From NCBI RefSeq assembly GCF_002929335.1, contig NZ_PJIL01000002.1:186001-250000 (forward strand): 64,000 nt of DNA, given 5' to 3'. This document shows, one piece after another, positions 16,948-26,807 of this stretch; within the stretch, counting starts at the first letter, position 1; every line of letters starts with the position of its first letter. Source of the stretch: Arthrobacter sp. Y81 (lineage in GTDB: Bacteria > Actinomycetota > Actinomycetes > Actinomycetales > Micrococcaceae). Both the position numbers and the translations under genes were made by a program. The notes under the pieces are model-generated. The model was not told the origin of the DNA. It made no database searches and saw only the letters and a list, made by a program, of their open reading frames with translations.

Positions 16948-18066
16948 GTGGACGCCGACGACGTCGTCAGGCTGAGGCTACGACGGCAGCAGCTGCGCGC
17001 GCCTCGGGCAGCTACGCCGGAAGCCGCACTGAAGAACCTCCTGGCCGTGCAGTCCCAGGAATTCCCCTACGCCCGCTGGTCCCTGGCCCAACGCACGGCA
17101 GCAGCATCCGCTGCCGACATTGAACAGGCTGTGGCCGACGGGCGGATCCTCAGGACACATATCTTGCGGCCCACCTGGCACTTTGTGCACCGCGACGACC
17201 TCCGCTGGCTGATGGCGCTGTCCGCACCTCGGCTGCATCAGGGAAACCAAGGCATGTACCGGCAGACGGGCATCGACGCCGCGGCGGCGTCCCGGAGCGC
17301 CCGGGTCCTGGCCGCTGCCGTGAACGGCGGCGCCCACAAGACTCGGGAGGAGCTGGCAGCGGAACTGCAGCGCAGCGGTTTTACGGGCAAGGGCCTGGAG
17401 CTGGCGTACCTGATTATGCACGCGGAGATCAGCGGCGTGCTGACCAGTGGAACGCCCGTCCGCAGCAAGGGCGGCGCGCTGCGCCAGACCTATGCCCTCT
17501 TCGATGAGCGCGTTCCGGCAGCACCAACTGTCCCCGCCGACCGCCCGGCGGCCCTGGCCGAGCTTGTCCGGCGCTATTTCCAAAGCCGCGGACCCGCCAC
17601 CGCCAAGGATTGTGCCGACTGGTCCGGGCTCACCGTCACGGACGTCAGGCTCGGGCTGGCACTGGCGCTGGAAATTGACCCCGATGCATTCGAGACCGCC
17701 GCGCTGGACGGTGTGGAGGTTCATTTCCTGCCGGACTCGCAGCACGAACCTGCGGCGGATGGACGGCCCCGGATCGACCTCATCCAGTGCTACGACGAGT
17801 ACGTCATGGGCTATTCCCGCACGCGTCACTTCCTGGGCGGCACCGCCCCCGCATTGCCCGAGCGGGACACTCCTATGCATGTGGTGCTGCGGGATGGCCG
17901 CATGATCGGTTCCTGGCGCCATGTCCTGGCCGGCGGTAGCTGTGAGCTGGACATCCGCACCGGACCGGACCCCGCCGGTGCCGCCAATCCAGACACCGAC
18001 CATGCGGTCGACATGGCAGTCGAGGCCTACGGAAAGTTCCTGGAAATGCCGGTGGTCCGGAAATAG
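16948..18066 (+). CDS. Winged-helix DNA-binding protein (HTH_42 / AlkZ-like family)
   Basis: 372 residues from GTG at 16948, with GGAGG upstream. The N-terminal region RLRRQQLRAPRAATPEAAL, LLAVQSQEFPYARWSL and RILRTHILRPTWHFVHRDDL is the hallmark of the winged-helix HTH_42 family, which includes the DNA glycosylases AlkZ/YcaQ. AlkZ enzymes open interstrand crosslinks or remove alkylated bases. The QSQ segment (here VQSQEF) and the HILRPTWH segment match residues linked to glycosylase activity in studied members, but activity is not proven for this subgroup. It follows the SGNH gene by 7 bases. Confidence 0.85.
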   Translation: MDADDVVRLRLRRQQLRAPRAATPEAALKNLLAVQSQEFPYARWSLAQRTAAASAADIEQAVADGRILRTHILRPTWHFVHRDDLRWLMALSAPRLHQGNQGMYRQTGIDAAAASRSARVLAAAVNGGAHKTREELAAELQRSGFTGKGLELAYLIMHAEISGVLTSGTPVRSKGGALRQTYALFDERVPAAPTVPADRPAALAELVRRYFQSRGPATAKDCADWSGLTVTDVRLGLALALEIDPDAFETAALDGVEVHFLPDSQHEPAADGRPRIDLIQCYDEYVMGYSRTRHFLGGTAPALPERDTPMHVVLRDGRMIGSWRHVLAGGSCELDIRTGPDPAGAANPDTDHAVDMAVEAYGKFLEMPVVRK

Positions 18067-18169
18067 GTGGCCCGGACGTTACGGGGCTGGGGTGCCGCCG
18101 GCGACGGACAGGGCCGGGCTTGGTAGCCGGGGGTTAAACTGAAGGGACACTTCTGAGAGGCCGTCCACC

Positions 18170-18697
18170 GTGAGCAACATGTTCTTCTGGATCATCATCC
18201 TGTCGTTCCTGATTCCCTTTGCCATGCGCATGTACCGGAAGTCCGTCCGGGGCAGGAACCAAAACCAAGGATTCAATGGACAGTACCCGGGCCAATTTCC
18301 CGGACAGCAGCCGGACCGCCCGAACAACCAGCCGCGCGACGGTTACACCCAGCAGGACTACTTCGGCGGCGGGTTCCGCCAACTCGGCGGACAGCAGCAG
18401 CCCCCGCTGGACCCGCCGTACCAAAATGGCGGCTACCAGAACCCCGGTTACCCGCCCGCCGGATATCCGGCCCCGGGCGGCCCTGGACAGGTGCCGTACG
18501 AAGACAGCCCCGGCTATCCGGCCAACCAGTCACGCCCGGAACCGCAGCAGCCGTCCGCTCCGGCCACTCCGCCGCCGCCGTCGGCTCCCCAGGGTTTCCG
18601 CGCGCGGAAGCTGGCCGAGCTGGACCAGCAGTACAGCAACGGCGAGATCGCCATGGAGGAATACATGACCCGGCGCGACGAGATCATGAAGGGCTAG
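18170..18697 (+). CDS. SHOCT-domain protein with one membrane segment
   Basis: 175 residues from GTG at 18170. One hydrophobic segment is at residues 4-20 (FFWIIILSFLIPFAMRM). A long disordered Gln/Pro/Gly/Tyr-rich middle spans about 28-140. A C-terminal SHOCT motif (ARKLAELDQQYSNGEIAMEE, then YMTRRDEIM) fits the usual short helical pair. SHOCT domains often mediate oligomerisation. It probably sits in the membrane with a cytoplasmic tail; the role is unknown. Confidence 0.8.
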   Translation: MSNMFFWIIILSFLIPFAMRMYRKSVRGRNQNQGFNGQYPGQFPGQQPDRPNNQPRDGYTQQDYFGGGFRQLGGQQQPPLDPPYQNGGYQNPGYPPAGYPAPGGPGQVPYEDSPGYPANQSRPEPQQPSAPATPPPPSAPQGFRARKLAELDQQYSNGEIAMEEYMTRRDEIMKG

Positions 18698-18716
18698 TTG
18701 TACTCGGCCAGGACCG

Positions 18717-19055
18717 CTAGCTCGCCGGGTCATACCCGAACTCGCGGAGCTCCTGCGAGCAACGGCAGGCCACCGCGATCTTCCTCGCCCACTCGACCGC
18801 GTCCTCGCGCGTCGGCAGCTCCAGCACGGTGAACCCACCGGTGAGTTCGGAGCCCGGATAGATCTCGGTGCTCACCGACCCGTCGGCGGAGACCAGCACC
18901 GGAGCGGCTTCCTCCTCGATCCCACCGCCGAATACGTAGACGCCGGCGGCCTTCGCTTCCTCGATCACAGCGTGGGATTCGGCGGAGACGATCGGGAACT
19001 CCTCGTCGGTGAGCACCATGGCTTCGCTCGGGAAGGAGATGAGGTATTTGGTCAT
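18717..19055 (-). CDS. YCII-related (DGPF) protein
   Basis: 112 residues from ATG at 19055. The fold is recognised from the MTKYLISFPSEAMVL start, the helix SAESHAVIEEAKAAGVYVFG and the strand GGFTVLELPTREDAVEWARK. YCII/DGPF proteins are small dimeric ferredoxin-like-fold proteins; some are associated with extracytoplasmic sigma factors, but no sigma factor lies nearby here. It is convergent with the SHOCT gene, 19 bases apart. Confidence 0.87.
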   Translation of the reverse strand: MTKYLISFPSEAMVLTDEEFPIVSAESHAVIEEAKAAGVYVFGGGIEEEAAPVLVSADGSVSTEIYPGSELTGGFTVLELPTREDAVEWARKIAVACRCSQELREFGYDPAS

Positions 19056-19100
19056 GTCTCGATGATGCCCCGCGGGCGGGCCGGACAGCAACGGTTGTGG

Positions 19101-20588
19101 TCAGGCCGCCAACGAGTTATTGAGGCGGGTACGTTTCAGGACTTTGGCACGGTGGAGTAATTCGCGTCTCCGGCGGCGGCTCATGGACAGCATCGATCCG
19201 GGCAGCCCCGAGCCCGCCGGTTCCATCCCACGTGCCGGCGTCCCCGGCAGTGGCGGCGCGGTGGATTGGTAGGTATGTCCGGTCGGAGTGTGGATTTGCA
19301 GGGTGTGTCGGGGTCCGGGGCGTGGTTCGGAACGCCAGCCGGGTGATTCCTTGGTGTGGTTGCAGGATTCGCAGAGTCCGCTGCCGTTGCTGTGGCTGGT
19401 GGGTCCGCCGAGGTGCCACGCGACGATGTGGTCGTGGTGGCGGATCGGCGCATCGCAGTAGGGTGTGCGGCAGGTGTCATCCCGGGCCTGGATGAAGCGG
19501 CGCAGCCCGGGCGGGAAGAGCCGCGCCCGGGAATCCATCGCCATCAGGTCACCGGTCCCCGGGGCGGTGTAGAGCCGGCGCAGCCATGCCGCATACCCGC
19601 CTGCGCTAGACCCAGCCGCGTTATACGCCGCCGAGTCAGACCCATCTGGGGAGTCCGTGCCCCCGCTTGAACCTTCCTCAAACAGTGCGACCGCCGCTCT
19701 TGCCCACGACGCCGGGACGACGCCATATCCCGGGAGGCGGGCTGGTTCGCTGTCGCCTTGGAAGAGGGTGCGGTCGGTCATGATGAGCTGGATTTCGATG
19801 CCGGCGATCCCGCCGGCGGTGCCCGTGATCCTTTCAACCAGGTCATCGGCCATGATCTGTCCGCGGGAACGGCCATCTCCGCCCGAGCGCAGGGTGTCAG
19901 CCTGCCGGCTGAGCGCTGCGTGGACGGCCACGCCGGCGGTGACCGGGAGCAGGGCCGTCAGGTAGGTCATGGTGTCCGGTGCCGGGCGCAGGCTCACGTG
20001 CCGGTCGGCCACGGCGTTCCGGGCACGATTAACGACGGAGCGCGGATCCAGCCGGTAGGCGGCGGCCCGGGCTGCGGCAATGATCGTCCGGTCGCCGGCG
20101 CCCGCCAGCGCTCCGGAGTCCGCGGCGAGCTGTTCATCGACCGCGCACCGGCCCGCCGCGGACATGCAGGCTGTTTCCTTTACCAGCAGCGTGGCGCGCC
20201 ATTCATTCAGCTGCCCGGTCTGCAGGGCAGCCAGGGTGTGGGGCATTTCGGTTACGAGGGCCTTGGCCAGTCCGAGCAGCCGGCCGCCGCGGGCCGGGGA
20301 TTCACGCCGGGCCAAAGCGATCTGCGCGGCAACTCCCTTGCCCAATTCGTCAGGTGCAAGTCCGGCTTCAGCCTGGGTGCGTCGCTGCAGCCCATCGAAC
20401 ACCACCGTGGCCCGGGCCTGCAGCCCGGCCGCTGCTGACTTGAGCTCCTCCAGGTCCGCCACCTGGTCAGCCAGCGCAGCACTCTCGGTGCAGGGGCGGA
20501 TCGAGGCCAGGAACCCGATGAGGTCCCTGACCGTGATTCCGCGTCCCGCTGCTGCCTGAGCCCGCCCCGGCTCGCCGTTGCCTTCCAT
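19101..20588 (-). CDS. DUF222 HNH endonuclease (13E12 family)
   Basis: 495 residues. The N-terminal 300 residues form the DUF222 helical domain, and the HNH nuclease is near residues 385-430: [20 protein letters not shown], then [20 protein letters not shown]. This shows the Cys pairs and His-Asp-His residues expected for an active site. Such genes occur in many copies in actinobacterial genomes, often variable between strains; their function is unclear. The C-terminus is basic. Nothing next to it suggests a restriction or toxin system. Confidence 0.9.
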   Translation of the reverse strand: MEGNGEPGRAQAAAGRGITVRDLIGFLASIRPCTESAALADQVADLEELKSAAAGLQARATVVFDGLQRRTQAEAGLAPDELGKGVAAQIALARRESPARGGRLLGLAKALVTEMPHTLAALQTGQLNEWRATLLVKETACMSAAGRCAVDEQLAADSGALAGAGDRTIIAAARAAAYRLDPRSVVNRARNAVADRHVSLRPAPDTMTYLTALLPVTAGVAVHAALSRQADTLRSGGDGRSRGQIMADDLVERITGTAGGIAGIEIQLIMTDRTLFQGDSEPARLPGYGVVPASWARAAVALFEEGSSGGTDSPDGSDSAAYNAAGSSAGGYAAWLRRLYTAPGTGDLMAMDSRARLFPPGLRRFIQARDDTCRTPYCDAPIRHHDHIVAWHLGGPTSHSNGSGLCESCNHTKESPGWRSEPRPGPRHTLQIHTPTGHTYQSTAPPLPGTPARGMEPAGSGLPGSMLSMSRRRRRELLHRAKVLKRTRLNNSLAA

Positions 20589-20638
20589 GACTGAAGTCTG
20601 CCAGGAGGCTCTGACAAAATAGCGGCCCTGCCTGACGC

Positions 20639-22123
20639 CTAGTCGACCTGCGGGAAACCGAGGTCAATCACGGAGGTGGAGGGATCCGGCCAGCGCGTGG
20701 TCACCACCTTGCCGCGGGTGTAGAAGCGGATGCTGTCCGGGCCGTACATATGGGTGTCGCCGAACAGCGAGTTCTTCCAGCCGCCGAAGGAGAACGTCCC
20801 CACCGGCACCGGAATGGGCACGTTCACGCCCACCATGCCCGCCTCGACGTCGAACTCGAACTGGCGGGCCGCCCCGCCGTCGCGCGTGAAGATGGCCACG
20901 CCGTTGCCGAACTCATTGTCGTTCACCAGCCTGACGGCGTCGCTGTAGCTGTCCGCGCGGACCACCGAGAGCACGGGACCGAAGATTTCGTCGTCGTACA
21001 CCTTCATGCCAGGCTTCACGTTGTCCACCAGGCTGACCCCAATGAAGAAGCCGTCCGAGTCGAACACCTGCTCGCGACCGTCCACCACAACCGTGGCGCC
21101 TTCATCGGCTGCCCCCGCCACGTAGGAAGCCACCCTGTCCCGGTGTTCCTTGGTGATGAGTGGACCCATCTGCGAGGCCGGGTCCGTACCGGGACCGATC
21201 TTGAGGTCCGCCATGCGGGTTGAAATGGCCTTCACCAGATCGTCGGCAATGTTGCCCACCGCCACGAGCACGGAGACGGCCATGCACCGTTCCCCCGCGG
21301 AGCCGTACGCGGCGGAGACGGCGGCGTCTGCCGCCATGTTCAGGTCCGCGTCCGGCAGGACCACCATGTGGTTCTTGGCGCCGCCCAGCGCCTGGACGCG
21401 CTTGCCATGGTCGGCCGCCCGCTTGTAGATGGACTGCGCGATGGGGGTGGATCCGACGAAACTGACAGCCTTCACGCCCGGGTGCTCCAGCAGGACGTCC
21501 ACGGCCTCCTTGTCGCCGTGGACCACGTTCAGGACTCCCGGCGGCAGGCCCGCCTCGGCGAAGACTTCCGCGATGAAAACGGCCGACGACGGGTCCTTCT
21601 CGCTGGGCTTGAGGAGCACAGTGTTGCCGCAGGCCAGCGCACTGCCGATCATCCAGAGCGGGACCATGGCGGGGAAATTGAACGGGGTGATGCAGGCGAC
21701 CACGCCCACGGGCTGGCGAACCGAGTGGACGTCCACGCCGCTGGAAACCTGCTCCGAGCGTTCGCCCTTGAGCATGTGCGAGAGCCCGGTGGCGAACTCG
21801 ATGTTTTCCAGGCCGCGGGAGATCTCACCCTCGGCGTCGGAGAGCACCTTGCCGTGTTCGCTGGTCAGGATGGCTGCCAGCTCGGACTTGCGCTGTGTCA
21901 GGATTTCGCGGACTCGGAAGAAGATGTTGGTGCGCTTGGCCAGGCTGGTGGCCCGCCAGCCCGGCAGGGCGGCCTGTGCAGCGGCGATGGCTTCCTCCAC
22001 GCGGGCGGCGGAGGCCAGGGCCACTTCCTTTTCCTGGGCGCCGGTGGCGGGGTTGAAGACAGGGCCGAAGCGGTCGGCGTCGCTGATCAGGGCGCCGTTG
22101 ATGAAGTGCGGAATGCGTTGCAT
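20639..22123 (-). CDS. mmsA: Methylmalonate-semialdehyde dehydrogenase (CoA-acylating)
   Basis: 494 residues. It converts (S)-methylmalonate semialdehyde to propionyl-CoA with NAD and CoA, the last step of valine degradation; it can also act on malonate semialdehyde. Family signs are the N-terminal [25 protein letters not shown], and the active-site cysteine segment [20 protein letters not shown]. The C-terminal [17 protein letters not shown] is typical. It starts 32 bases after mmsB on the same strand, so the pair forms an operon. Confidence 0.95.
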   Translation of the reverse strand: MQRIPHFINGALISDADRFGPVFNPATGAQEKEVALASAARVEEAIAAAQAALPGWRATSLAKRTNIFFRVREILTQRKSELAAILTSEHGKVLSDAEGEISRGLENIEFATGLSHMLKGERSEQVSSGVDVHSVRQPVGVVACITPFNFPAMVPLWMIGSALACGNTVLLKPSEKDPSSAVFIAEVFAEAGLPPGVLNVVHGDKEAVDVLLEHPGVKAVSFVGSTPIAQSIYKRAADHGKRVQALGGAKNHMVVLPDADLNMAADAAVSAAYGSAGERCMAVSVLVAVGNIADDLVKAISTRMADLKIGPGTDPASQMGPLITKEHRDRVASYVAGAADEGATVVVDGREQVFDSDGFFIGVSLVDNVKPGMKVYDDEIFGPVLSVVRADSYSDAVRLVNDNEFGNGVAIFTRDGGAARQFEFDVEAGMVGVNVPIPVPVGTFSFGGWKNSLFGDTHMYGPDSIRFYTRGKVVTTRWPDPSTSVIDLGFPQVD

Positions 22124-22155
22124 GGGAAGAATCCTTTTCGTAGTGCCGGCTGCAG

Positions 22156-23058
22156 TTAGTTGGAGGTCTCGAGGGAGCCGTCGACGAGTTTGATGATCAT
22201 CGAGCAGTCCTTGCCGGCTTGGCCGGAATCGATGAGGCGCTGGAAGAGGGTCTGCACGTGCTCGCCGATTTCCAGCGGGGTGCCGGTGTCGCGGGCGGCG
22301 CTGATGGCCAGGCCGATGTCCTTGTTGGCGAGCTCCGTGGTGAAAGTGGGGGCGAAGTCGTTGTTGGAGGCGGCGGTGGGAACCACACCGCCTACCGGAT
22401 ACCAGGTCCGCAGCGCCCAGCTGTCACCCGAGGACACCGAGGCGATGTCCCAGAAAACCTGTTTGTCCAGGCCCAGGCGCTCGGCGAGCACGGCTCCCTC
22501 GGCAGTGGAGGCAAGGTTGATGAAGAGCATCAGGTTGTTGCAGATTTTCGCTGCCTGCCCCGTGGTGGCGCCGCCGGTGGGTATGACGTTGGCGGCCATG
22601 GGCCGGATGTATTCGGTGGCGTCGGCAACAGTGCCCGCCTCGCCGCCGACCATGAAGGTGAGCGTTCCGGCCTTCGCGCCGCTCATGCCGCCCGAGACCG
22701 GGGCGTCGACGAACCGGAAGCCGCCGGCGGCGGCGGCGTCGTGCAGCGCCTGGGCGGAGGCAATATCAATGGTGGAGGAATCCACCAGCAGGGTGCGGGT
22801 ATCGGCATGGGCCAGGACGCCGTCCTCGCCCAGGTACACGGCACGGGCGTGCTCGCCCTTCGGCAGCATGGTGAATACGACGTCGGCCCCGTCCACCACA
22901 GCGGCAAGGCTCGCCACGGGCTTCACGCCGTCCGCTTCGGCAGCTGCCACCGCCTCGGGATTGAGGTCGAATCCGCGGACGTCATGCCCGGCCTTGATCA
23001 GGTTTGCCGACATGGACCCACCCATGTTCCCGAGACCGATCCAAGCGACTACTGCCAT
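22156..23058 (-). CDS. mmsB: 3-hydroxyisobutyrate dehydrogenase
   Basis: 300 residues from ATG at 23058, preceded by AAGGAG; the frame above the ATG is antisense to lysR and is not coding. It oxidises 3-hydroxyisobutyrate to methylmalonate semialdehyde. The Rossmann start AWIGLGNMGGSMSANLIKAG, the substrate region DAPVSGGMSGAKAG and the catalytic-Lys segment TTGQAAKICNNLML match the beta-hydroxyacid dehydrogenase family. It is first in the mmsB-mmsA operon and divergent from lysR, with a palindromic operator between them. Confidence 0.95.
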   Translation of the reverse strand: MAVVAWIGLGNMGGSMSANLIKAGHDVRGFDLNPEAVAAAEADGVKPVASLAAVVDGADVVFTMLPKGEHARAVYLGEDGVLAHADTRTLLVDSSTIDIASAQALHDAAAAGGFRFVDAPVSGGMSGAKAGTLTFMVGGEAGTVADATEYIRPMAANVIPTGGATTGQAAKICNNLMLFINLASTAEGAVLAERLGLDKQVFWDIASVSSGDSWALRTWYPVGGVVPTAASNNDFAPTFTTELANKDIGLAISAARDTGTPLEIGEHVQTLFQRLIDSGQAGKDCSMIIKLVDGSLETSN

Positions 23059-23112
23059 GGCGAAAGCTCCTTTGCTTCGTGTGCCGGCCGAACCGGCCGA
23101 TGTTCCGTGTCC

Positions 23113-23141
23113 ACCATCACACCCTGCTACAGTGCAATCAA
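23113..23141 (-). promoter_or_regulatory. Putative mmsBA promoter
   Basis: On the minus strand TTGATT (23136-23141), a 17-base spacer and GATGGT (23113-23118). The -10 is poor, as expected for an activated promoter. The palindrome at 23163-23178 starts 21 bases beyond the -35, the same distance as at the transporter promoter near 26758-26786. That shared spacing is the main support. Confidence 0.45.
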
Positions 23142-23162
23142 GGGGAAAAATTACAGACGGCA

Positions 23163-23178
23163 TGTGCATTGATGCACA
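23163..23178. promoter_or_regulatory. Putative LysR-type operator, lysR/mmsB region
   Basis: A perfect 16-bp inverted repeat, TGTGCAT-TG-ATGCACA, lies 21 bases before the lysR start codon and 104 bases before mmsB. It fits the T-N11-A kind of site bound by LysR regulators. A near copy (TCTGCAT-AA-ATGCACA) is at 26808-26823 before the transporter gene. Confidence 0.65.
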
Positions 23179-23199
23179 ATGATCCGAAAAGGCTGAACC

Positions 23200-24105
23200 A
23201 TGGATTTGAACCGGCTGCCGAGTCCGGATGACCTGCTGATCCTGCTGACCGTTGCCCGGCTGGGCCGGTTCAACGCCGTCGCGGAGACGCTGGGCACCAC
23301 GCACACCACGATTTCCCGCCGGATCCTGGCGCTGGACAAGCAGCTGGGCGGACGGACCCTGGAGCGCAGCCCGCACGGCTGGGAACTGACCGAACTGGGC
23401 AGCCAGGCCGTTGCGGCCGCCGAGGCGATCGAGTCGACGCTGGGGTCGCTGGCCGGAGCCCTCAGCAACGGCGACCCTTCGCTCTCCGGCCTGGTCCGGA
23501 TCAGCACCTCCGACGGGTTCGGGGCGGAATTCGTCGCGCCGGCGCTGGTCCGCCTGCAGCAGGCGAATCCCCTGCTGAACGTCGAGATGCTCAGCGCCAC
23601 CCGCAAGGTCAGCCAGAACCGGTCCGGCGTGGACCTGGAAGTGGTGGTGGGCCGGATGGAAGTCACCAACGCGCAGCCCATCTTCCTCACCAACTATTTC
23701 CTGCGGCTCTACGCCAGCCCGCACTACGTCCGGTCCCGCGGGCTGCCGGCCGCCCTGGACGACGTCCGGGATCACGGCTTTGTGTCCTACGTTGAGTCGG
23801 CGCTGCAGGTCGCCGAGCTGGGGCACCGGTCCTCGCAGCTGCCCGCCCCCAAGTCCAGCTTCCAGGCCACCAGCGTGTTCGCCCAGGTGGAGGCTGTCCG
23901 CTGCGGCGCGGGCATCGGCCTGCTGCCGAACTTCATGGTGGCGGACAACCCGGACTTCGTGCCGGTGCTGCCCGAGCTGTTCCAGCGCCAGCTCCCCATC
24001 TGGGCGGTGGCGCGTCCGGAGTCGCTGCGCTCGGCTTCCGTCCGGGCCGTGGTGGATGCGCTCAAGGCCGAAGTGTCAGGCCGCCAGGAAATCCTGGCAG
24101 CCTGA
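23200..24105 (+). CDS. LysR-family regulator of the mms cluster
   Basis: 301 residues. The N-terminal helix-turn-helix reads RFNAVAETLGTTHTTISRRI at about 26-45, followed by the linker helix and an effector-binding domain (about 95-290) with LSGLVRISTSDGFGAEFVAP at its start. Divergent from mmsB and flanked by the palindrome at 23163-23178, it probably regulates itself, mmsBA and, through the matching palindrome at 26808-26823, the transporter-dehydrogenase pair. The likely inducer is 3-hydroxyisobutyrate or a related small carboxylic acid (inference from the neighbouring enzymes). Confidence 0.92.
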   Translation: MDLNRLPSPDDLLILLTVARLGRFNAVAETLGTTHTTISRRILALDKQLGGRTLERSPHGWELTELGSQAVAAAEAIESTLGSLAGALSNGDPSLSGLVRISTSDGFGAEFVAPALVRLQQANPLLNVEMLSATRKVSQNRSGVDLEVVVGRMEVTNAQPIFLTNYFLRLYASPHYVRSRGLPAALDDVRDHGFVSYVESALQVAELGHRSSQLPAPKSSFQATSVFAQVEAVRCGAGIGLLPNFMVADNPDFVPVLPELFQRQLPIWAVARPESLRSASVRAVVDALKAEVSGRQEILAA

Positions 24106-24145
24106 CCGCAGGCCTGCCGGCGGAGGCCCGCCTCCTAAAGCGTTC

Positions 24146-25264
24146 CTACGCCTGGAACAGCCGGCGCACCACTTCGCCGGCTGCCAGGGCATCGAGGCCT
24201 TCGTTGATTTCGGCCAGCGGCCTGGTGTCCGTGTGCAGCAGTTCCACGGGGAGCCTCCCGGCCCGCCAGTGGTCAAGATACAGCGGAATGTCCCGTTCCG
24301 GGACGGCATCTCCCATGTAGGAACCGAGCAGCCGTTTCCCGGCACCTGCGAACTGCAGGGCCCCCACCGTCAGTTCCGCGGACGGTTTGGGCAGCCCGAC
24401 GGAGACGACGGCGCCGCCGCGCGTTACGAGGTCCAGGCATGAAGCGATCACCCCGGCGGACCCCACGGCCTCGACGGCGACGTCCACGCCGTCGCCGGTC
24501 GCCTCGGCGACCAGCCGCGCGGCGTCGTCGGGAGTTCCCACCGCCGTAGCGCCGCAGCCCAGGGCGAGCTGGTGCTTGCCTTCGTTGGGGTCGATGGCAA
24601 TGACGGCGGCGGCACCGGACAGGGACGCCGCCATCACGGCGGAGAGCCCGACGGCGCCGAGCCCGAAAACGGCCACCGACTGCCCGGCGGTGACCGCCGC
24701 GGTGTTCAGCACGGCTCCCATTCCGGTGAGCACGGCGCAGCCGAACATGGCCGCAACGGTGTCCGGGACGTCGTCGCCGATCACAACGACGGATTCCCGG
24801 GCCACCACGGCATAGTCCGCAAAGGCCGACACCCCGAGGTGGTGGTTGATCCGCTCCCCCGCCGGTGTACGCAGCAGCGCCTCGCCGTGCAGGAGGTCGC
24901 CTGAGCCGTTGACCTCCGCGGCGCGGTGGCACAGGGCCGGGCGGCCCGCACGGCACGCCCGGCAGTTTCCGCAGCTGGGGACGAAGACCAGCACCACGTG
25001 GTCGCCTTCGGAGACGTCGTCGACGCCCTCGCCGAGGGACACCACCCGCCCCACGGCCTCATGGCCGAGCGCCATCGGCAGTGGCCTGACGCGGGAGCCG
25101 TCCACCACCGAAAGGTCCGAGTGGCACAGGCTGGAGTAGGTGATGGCGACGCCGAGCTCGCCCGGCCGCGGTTCGGGCCGGTCCAGTTCCTGGATCAGCA
25201 GCGGACGGGCTTCGGTATAGCTGGTTCCCGACGGAACCGTGGAGTAAAGGACTGCTGCTCGCAT
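24146..25264 (-). CDS. Zinc-dependent alcohol dehydrogenase (MDR family)
   Basis: 372 residues from ATG at 25264, with AAGGAA upstream. Catalytic zinc ligands are in YSSLCHSDLSVV and ALGHEAVGRVV. The structural zinc lobe has four cysteines in CGNCRACRAGRPALC. The NAD site reads VAVFGLGAVGLSAVMAA. It belongs to the class III-like or NDMA/formaldehyde-type branch of medium-chain dehydrogenases; the substrate is unknown. It begins 19 bases after the stop of the MHS transporter, so transport and oxidation of the same alcohol or hydroxyacid is plausible. It is convergent with lysR. Confidence 0.9.
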   Translation of the reverse strand: MRAAVLYSTVPSGTSYTEARPLLIQELDRPEPRPGELGVAITYSSLCHSDLSVVDGSRVRPLPMALGHEAVGRVVSLGEGVDDVSEGDHVVLVFVPSCGNCRACRAGRPALCHRAAEVNGSGDLLHGEALLRTPAGERINHHLGVSAFADYAVVARESVVVIGDDVPDTVAAMFGCAVLTGMGAVLNTAAVTAGQSVAVFGLGAVGLSAVMAASLSGAAAVIAIDPNEGKHQLALGCGATAVGTPDDAARLVAEATGDGVDVAVEAVGSAGVIASCLDLVTRGGAVVSVGLPKPSAELTVGALQFAGAGKRLLGSYMGDAVPERDIPLYLDHWRAGRLPVELLHTDTRPLAEINEGLDALAAGEVVRRLFQA

Positions 25265-25283
25265 GGAGGCTGCTTCCTTGCTC

Positions 25284-26666
25284 TTACTTTTTGCCGGCGG
25301 CAAGAAGGTCCGCCGTGCCCTGCGCGTCCGCGGCGTCGACGTCGTGGAGGGAAATGCCGCGCGTCTCCTTGAGGAAGTACACGGAAACCGCCGTCACGAT
25401 GCAGGCGCCCAACAGGTACAGCGCCACGGGGGTGGAGGACTTGAAACTGCTCAGCAGCGCGGTGGCGATGATCGGCGCCAGCGAACCGGCCACGATCGAG
25501 GTGACCTGGTAGCCCAGCGATACACCCGAATACCGCATCCGGGTGGGGAACATCTCGGCCATGATGGACGGCTGGCCGGCGTACATCAGCGCGTGGAAGA
25601 GGAGTCCGATGGTGATGGCCGCGAGGATGACCAGGTCATTGGCGGTGTCCATCATGGGGAAGGCGAAGAAGCCCCAGGTGCCGCCGAGGATCGCACCGGC
25701 CATGTATACCGGGCGGCGGCCGAAGGCGTCCGACATTTTTCCGACCATCGGCACGGCGCAGAAGTGGATGAAGTGTGCAACGAGCAGGAGCAGCAGGATC
25801 CTGGACGTGTCTGTCTGGACCACGATCTTCAGGTAGGTGATGGAGAACGTGACCACGAGGTAGTACAGGATGTTTTCCGCGAACCGCAGGCCCATGGCGG
25901 TGAAGACACCGCGCGGGTAGCGGCGGAAGACTTCGGCCACGCCGTAGCCCTTCTTTTCCACGGTGACTTCCTTGCGGGCCTCGAGGAAGATGGGCGCATC
26001 CTGGACCTTGGTGCGGATGTAGTAGCCCACGATGACGATCACTGCGGACAGCCAGAAGGCCACGCGCCAGCCCCAGCCGAGGAAGTCGGCGGAGGACAGC
26101 GTGGAGGAAAGTGTGAACAGCACGCCGGTGGCCAGGAGGTTGCCCATGGGAACGGCGGACTGCGGCCAGCTGGACCAGAATCCGCGCGACTTGCTGGGGC
26201 TGTGTTCGGCGACGAGCAGCACGGCGCCGCCCCATTCACCGCCGACGGCGAAGCCCTGCACGAAGCGCAGGAACACCAGCAGGGCCGGAGCCCAGTAACC
26301 GATCTGGGCGAAGGTGGGCAGGCAGCCCATGGCGAAGGTAGAGACACCCACCAGGATGATGCTCAGCTGGAGCAGCTGCTTGCGGCCGAACTTGTCGCCG
26401 AAGTGGCCGAAGACGATGCCGCCGATGGGGCGGGCCACGAAGCCTACCGCGTACGTCACGAAGGCGGCAATGATCCCGTCCAGTTCCGTGCCGGAATTGG
26501 GGAAGAACATCTTGCCGAAGACCAGGGTGGCCGCGGACGCGTAGAGGAAGAACTCATACCATTCGACAACGGTGCCGGCCATCGAGGCCGTTACCACCTT
26601 CTTCAGCCCGGAGGCCTTGACGTCAGTCTCATCCGTGCGCCTTGCGGCAGAGTTTTGTGTGCTCAT
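25284..26666 (-). CDS. MHS-family MFS transporter (metabolite:H+ symporter)
   Basis: 460 residues from ATG at 26666, with AGGAG six bases upstream. It has twelve predicted membrane segments. Signature segments are GTVVEWYEFFLYASAATLVF near residue 30, GHFGDKFGRKQLL (loop 2-3 motif) and RFVQGFAVGGEWGGAVLLVA near 150. These place it with the ProP/KgtP/shikimate-type symporters that take up small organic acids or betaines. It is co-transcribed with the zinc alcohol dehydrogenase and probably controlled by the divergent-site LysR regulator through the palindrome 142 bases upstream of its start codon. Confidence 0.93.
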   Translation of the reverse strand: MSTQNSAARRTDETDVKASGLKKVVTASMAGTVVEWYEFFLYASAATLVFGKMFFPNSGTELDGIIAAFVTYAVGFVARPIGGIVFGHFGDKFGRKQLLQLSIILVGVSTFAMGCLPTFAQIGYWAPALLVFLRFVQGFAVGGEWGGAVLLVAEHSPSKSRGFWSSWPQSAVPMGNLLATGVLFTLSSTLSSADFLGWGWRVAFWLSAVIVIVGYYIRTKVQDAPIFLEARKEVTVEKKGYGVAEVFRRYPRGVFTAMGLRFAENILYYLVVTFSITYLKIVVQTDTSRILLLLLVAHFIHFCAVPMVGKMSDAFGRRPVYMAGAILGGTWGFFAFPMMDTANDLVILAAITIGLLFHALMYAGQPSIMAEMFPTRMRYSGVSLGYQVTSIVAGSLAPIIATALLSSFKSSTPVALYLLGACIVTAVSVYFLKETRGISLHDVDAADAQGTADLLAAGKK

Positions 26667-26757
26667 TGTGAACTCCTTCGGCGTCTCCGTCGACACCATG
26701 TGGACCATTCCGTAGCGGACGCGTGTGATGTGCACCACCAATGCGCCGGTCCCCTAG

Positions 26758-26786
26758 AGTATGGGCTCACATTGCCGCAGGCTCAA
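26758..26786 (-). promoter_or_regulatory. Putative promoter of the MHS transporter-dehydrogenase operon
   Basis: On the minus strand TTGAGC (26781-26786), a 17-base spacer and CATACT (26758-26763). The operator palindrome at 26808-26823 begins 21 bases beyond the -35 and would be centred near -65, the usual LysR activation position. A GTGCAC half-site at 26730-26735 lies downstream of the likely start point. Confidence 0.55.
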
Positions 26787-26807
26787 CGCCATTTTCTGCA
26801 GGACAGC

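Noticed and set aside
19101..20588. DUF222 HNH gene as a mobile element or homing nuclease
   Set aside because: No terminal repeats, intein or intron sequence around it; the family is commonly chromosomal in actinobacteria.
23059..23826. N-terminal extension of mmsB
   Set aside because: It crosses the divergent lysR gene; AAGGAG and ATG at 23058 give the family's normal length of about 300.
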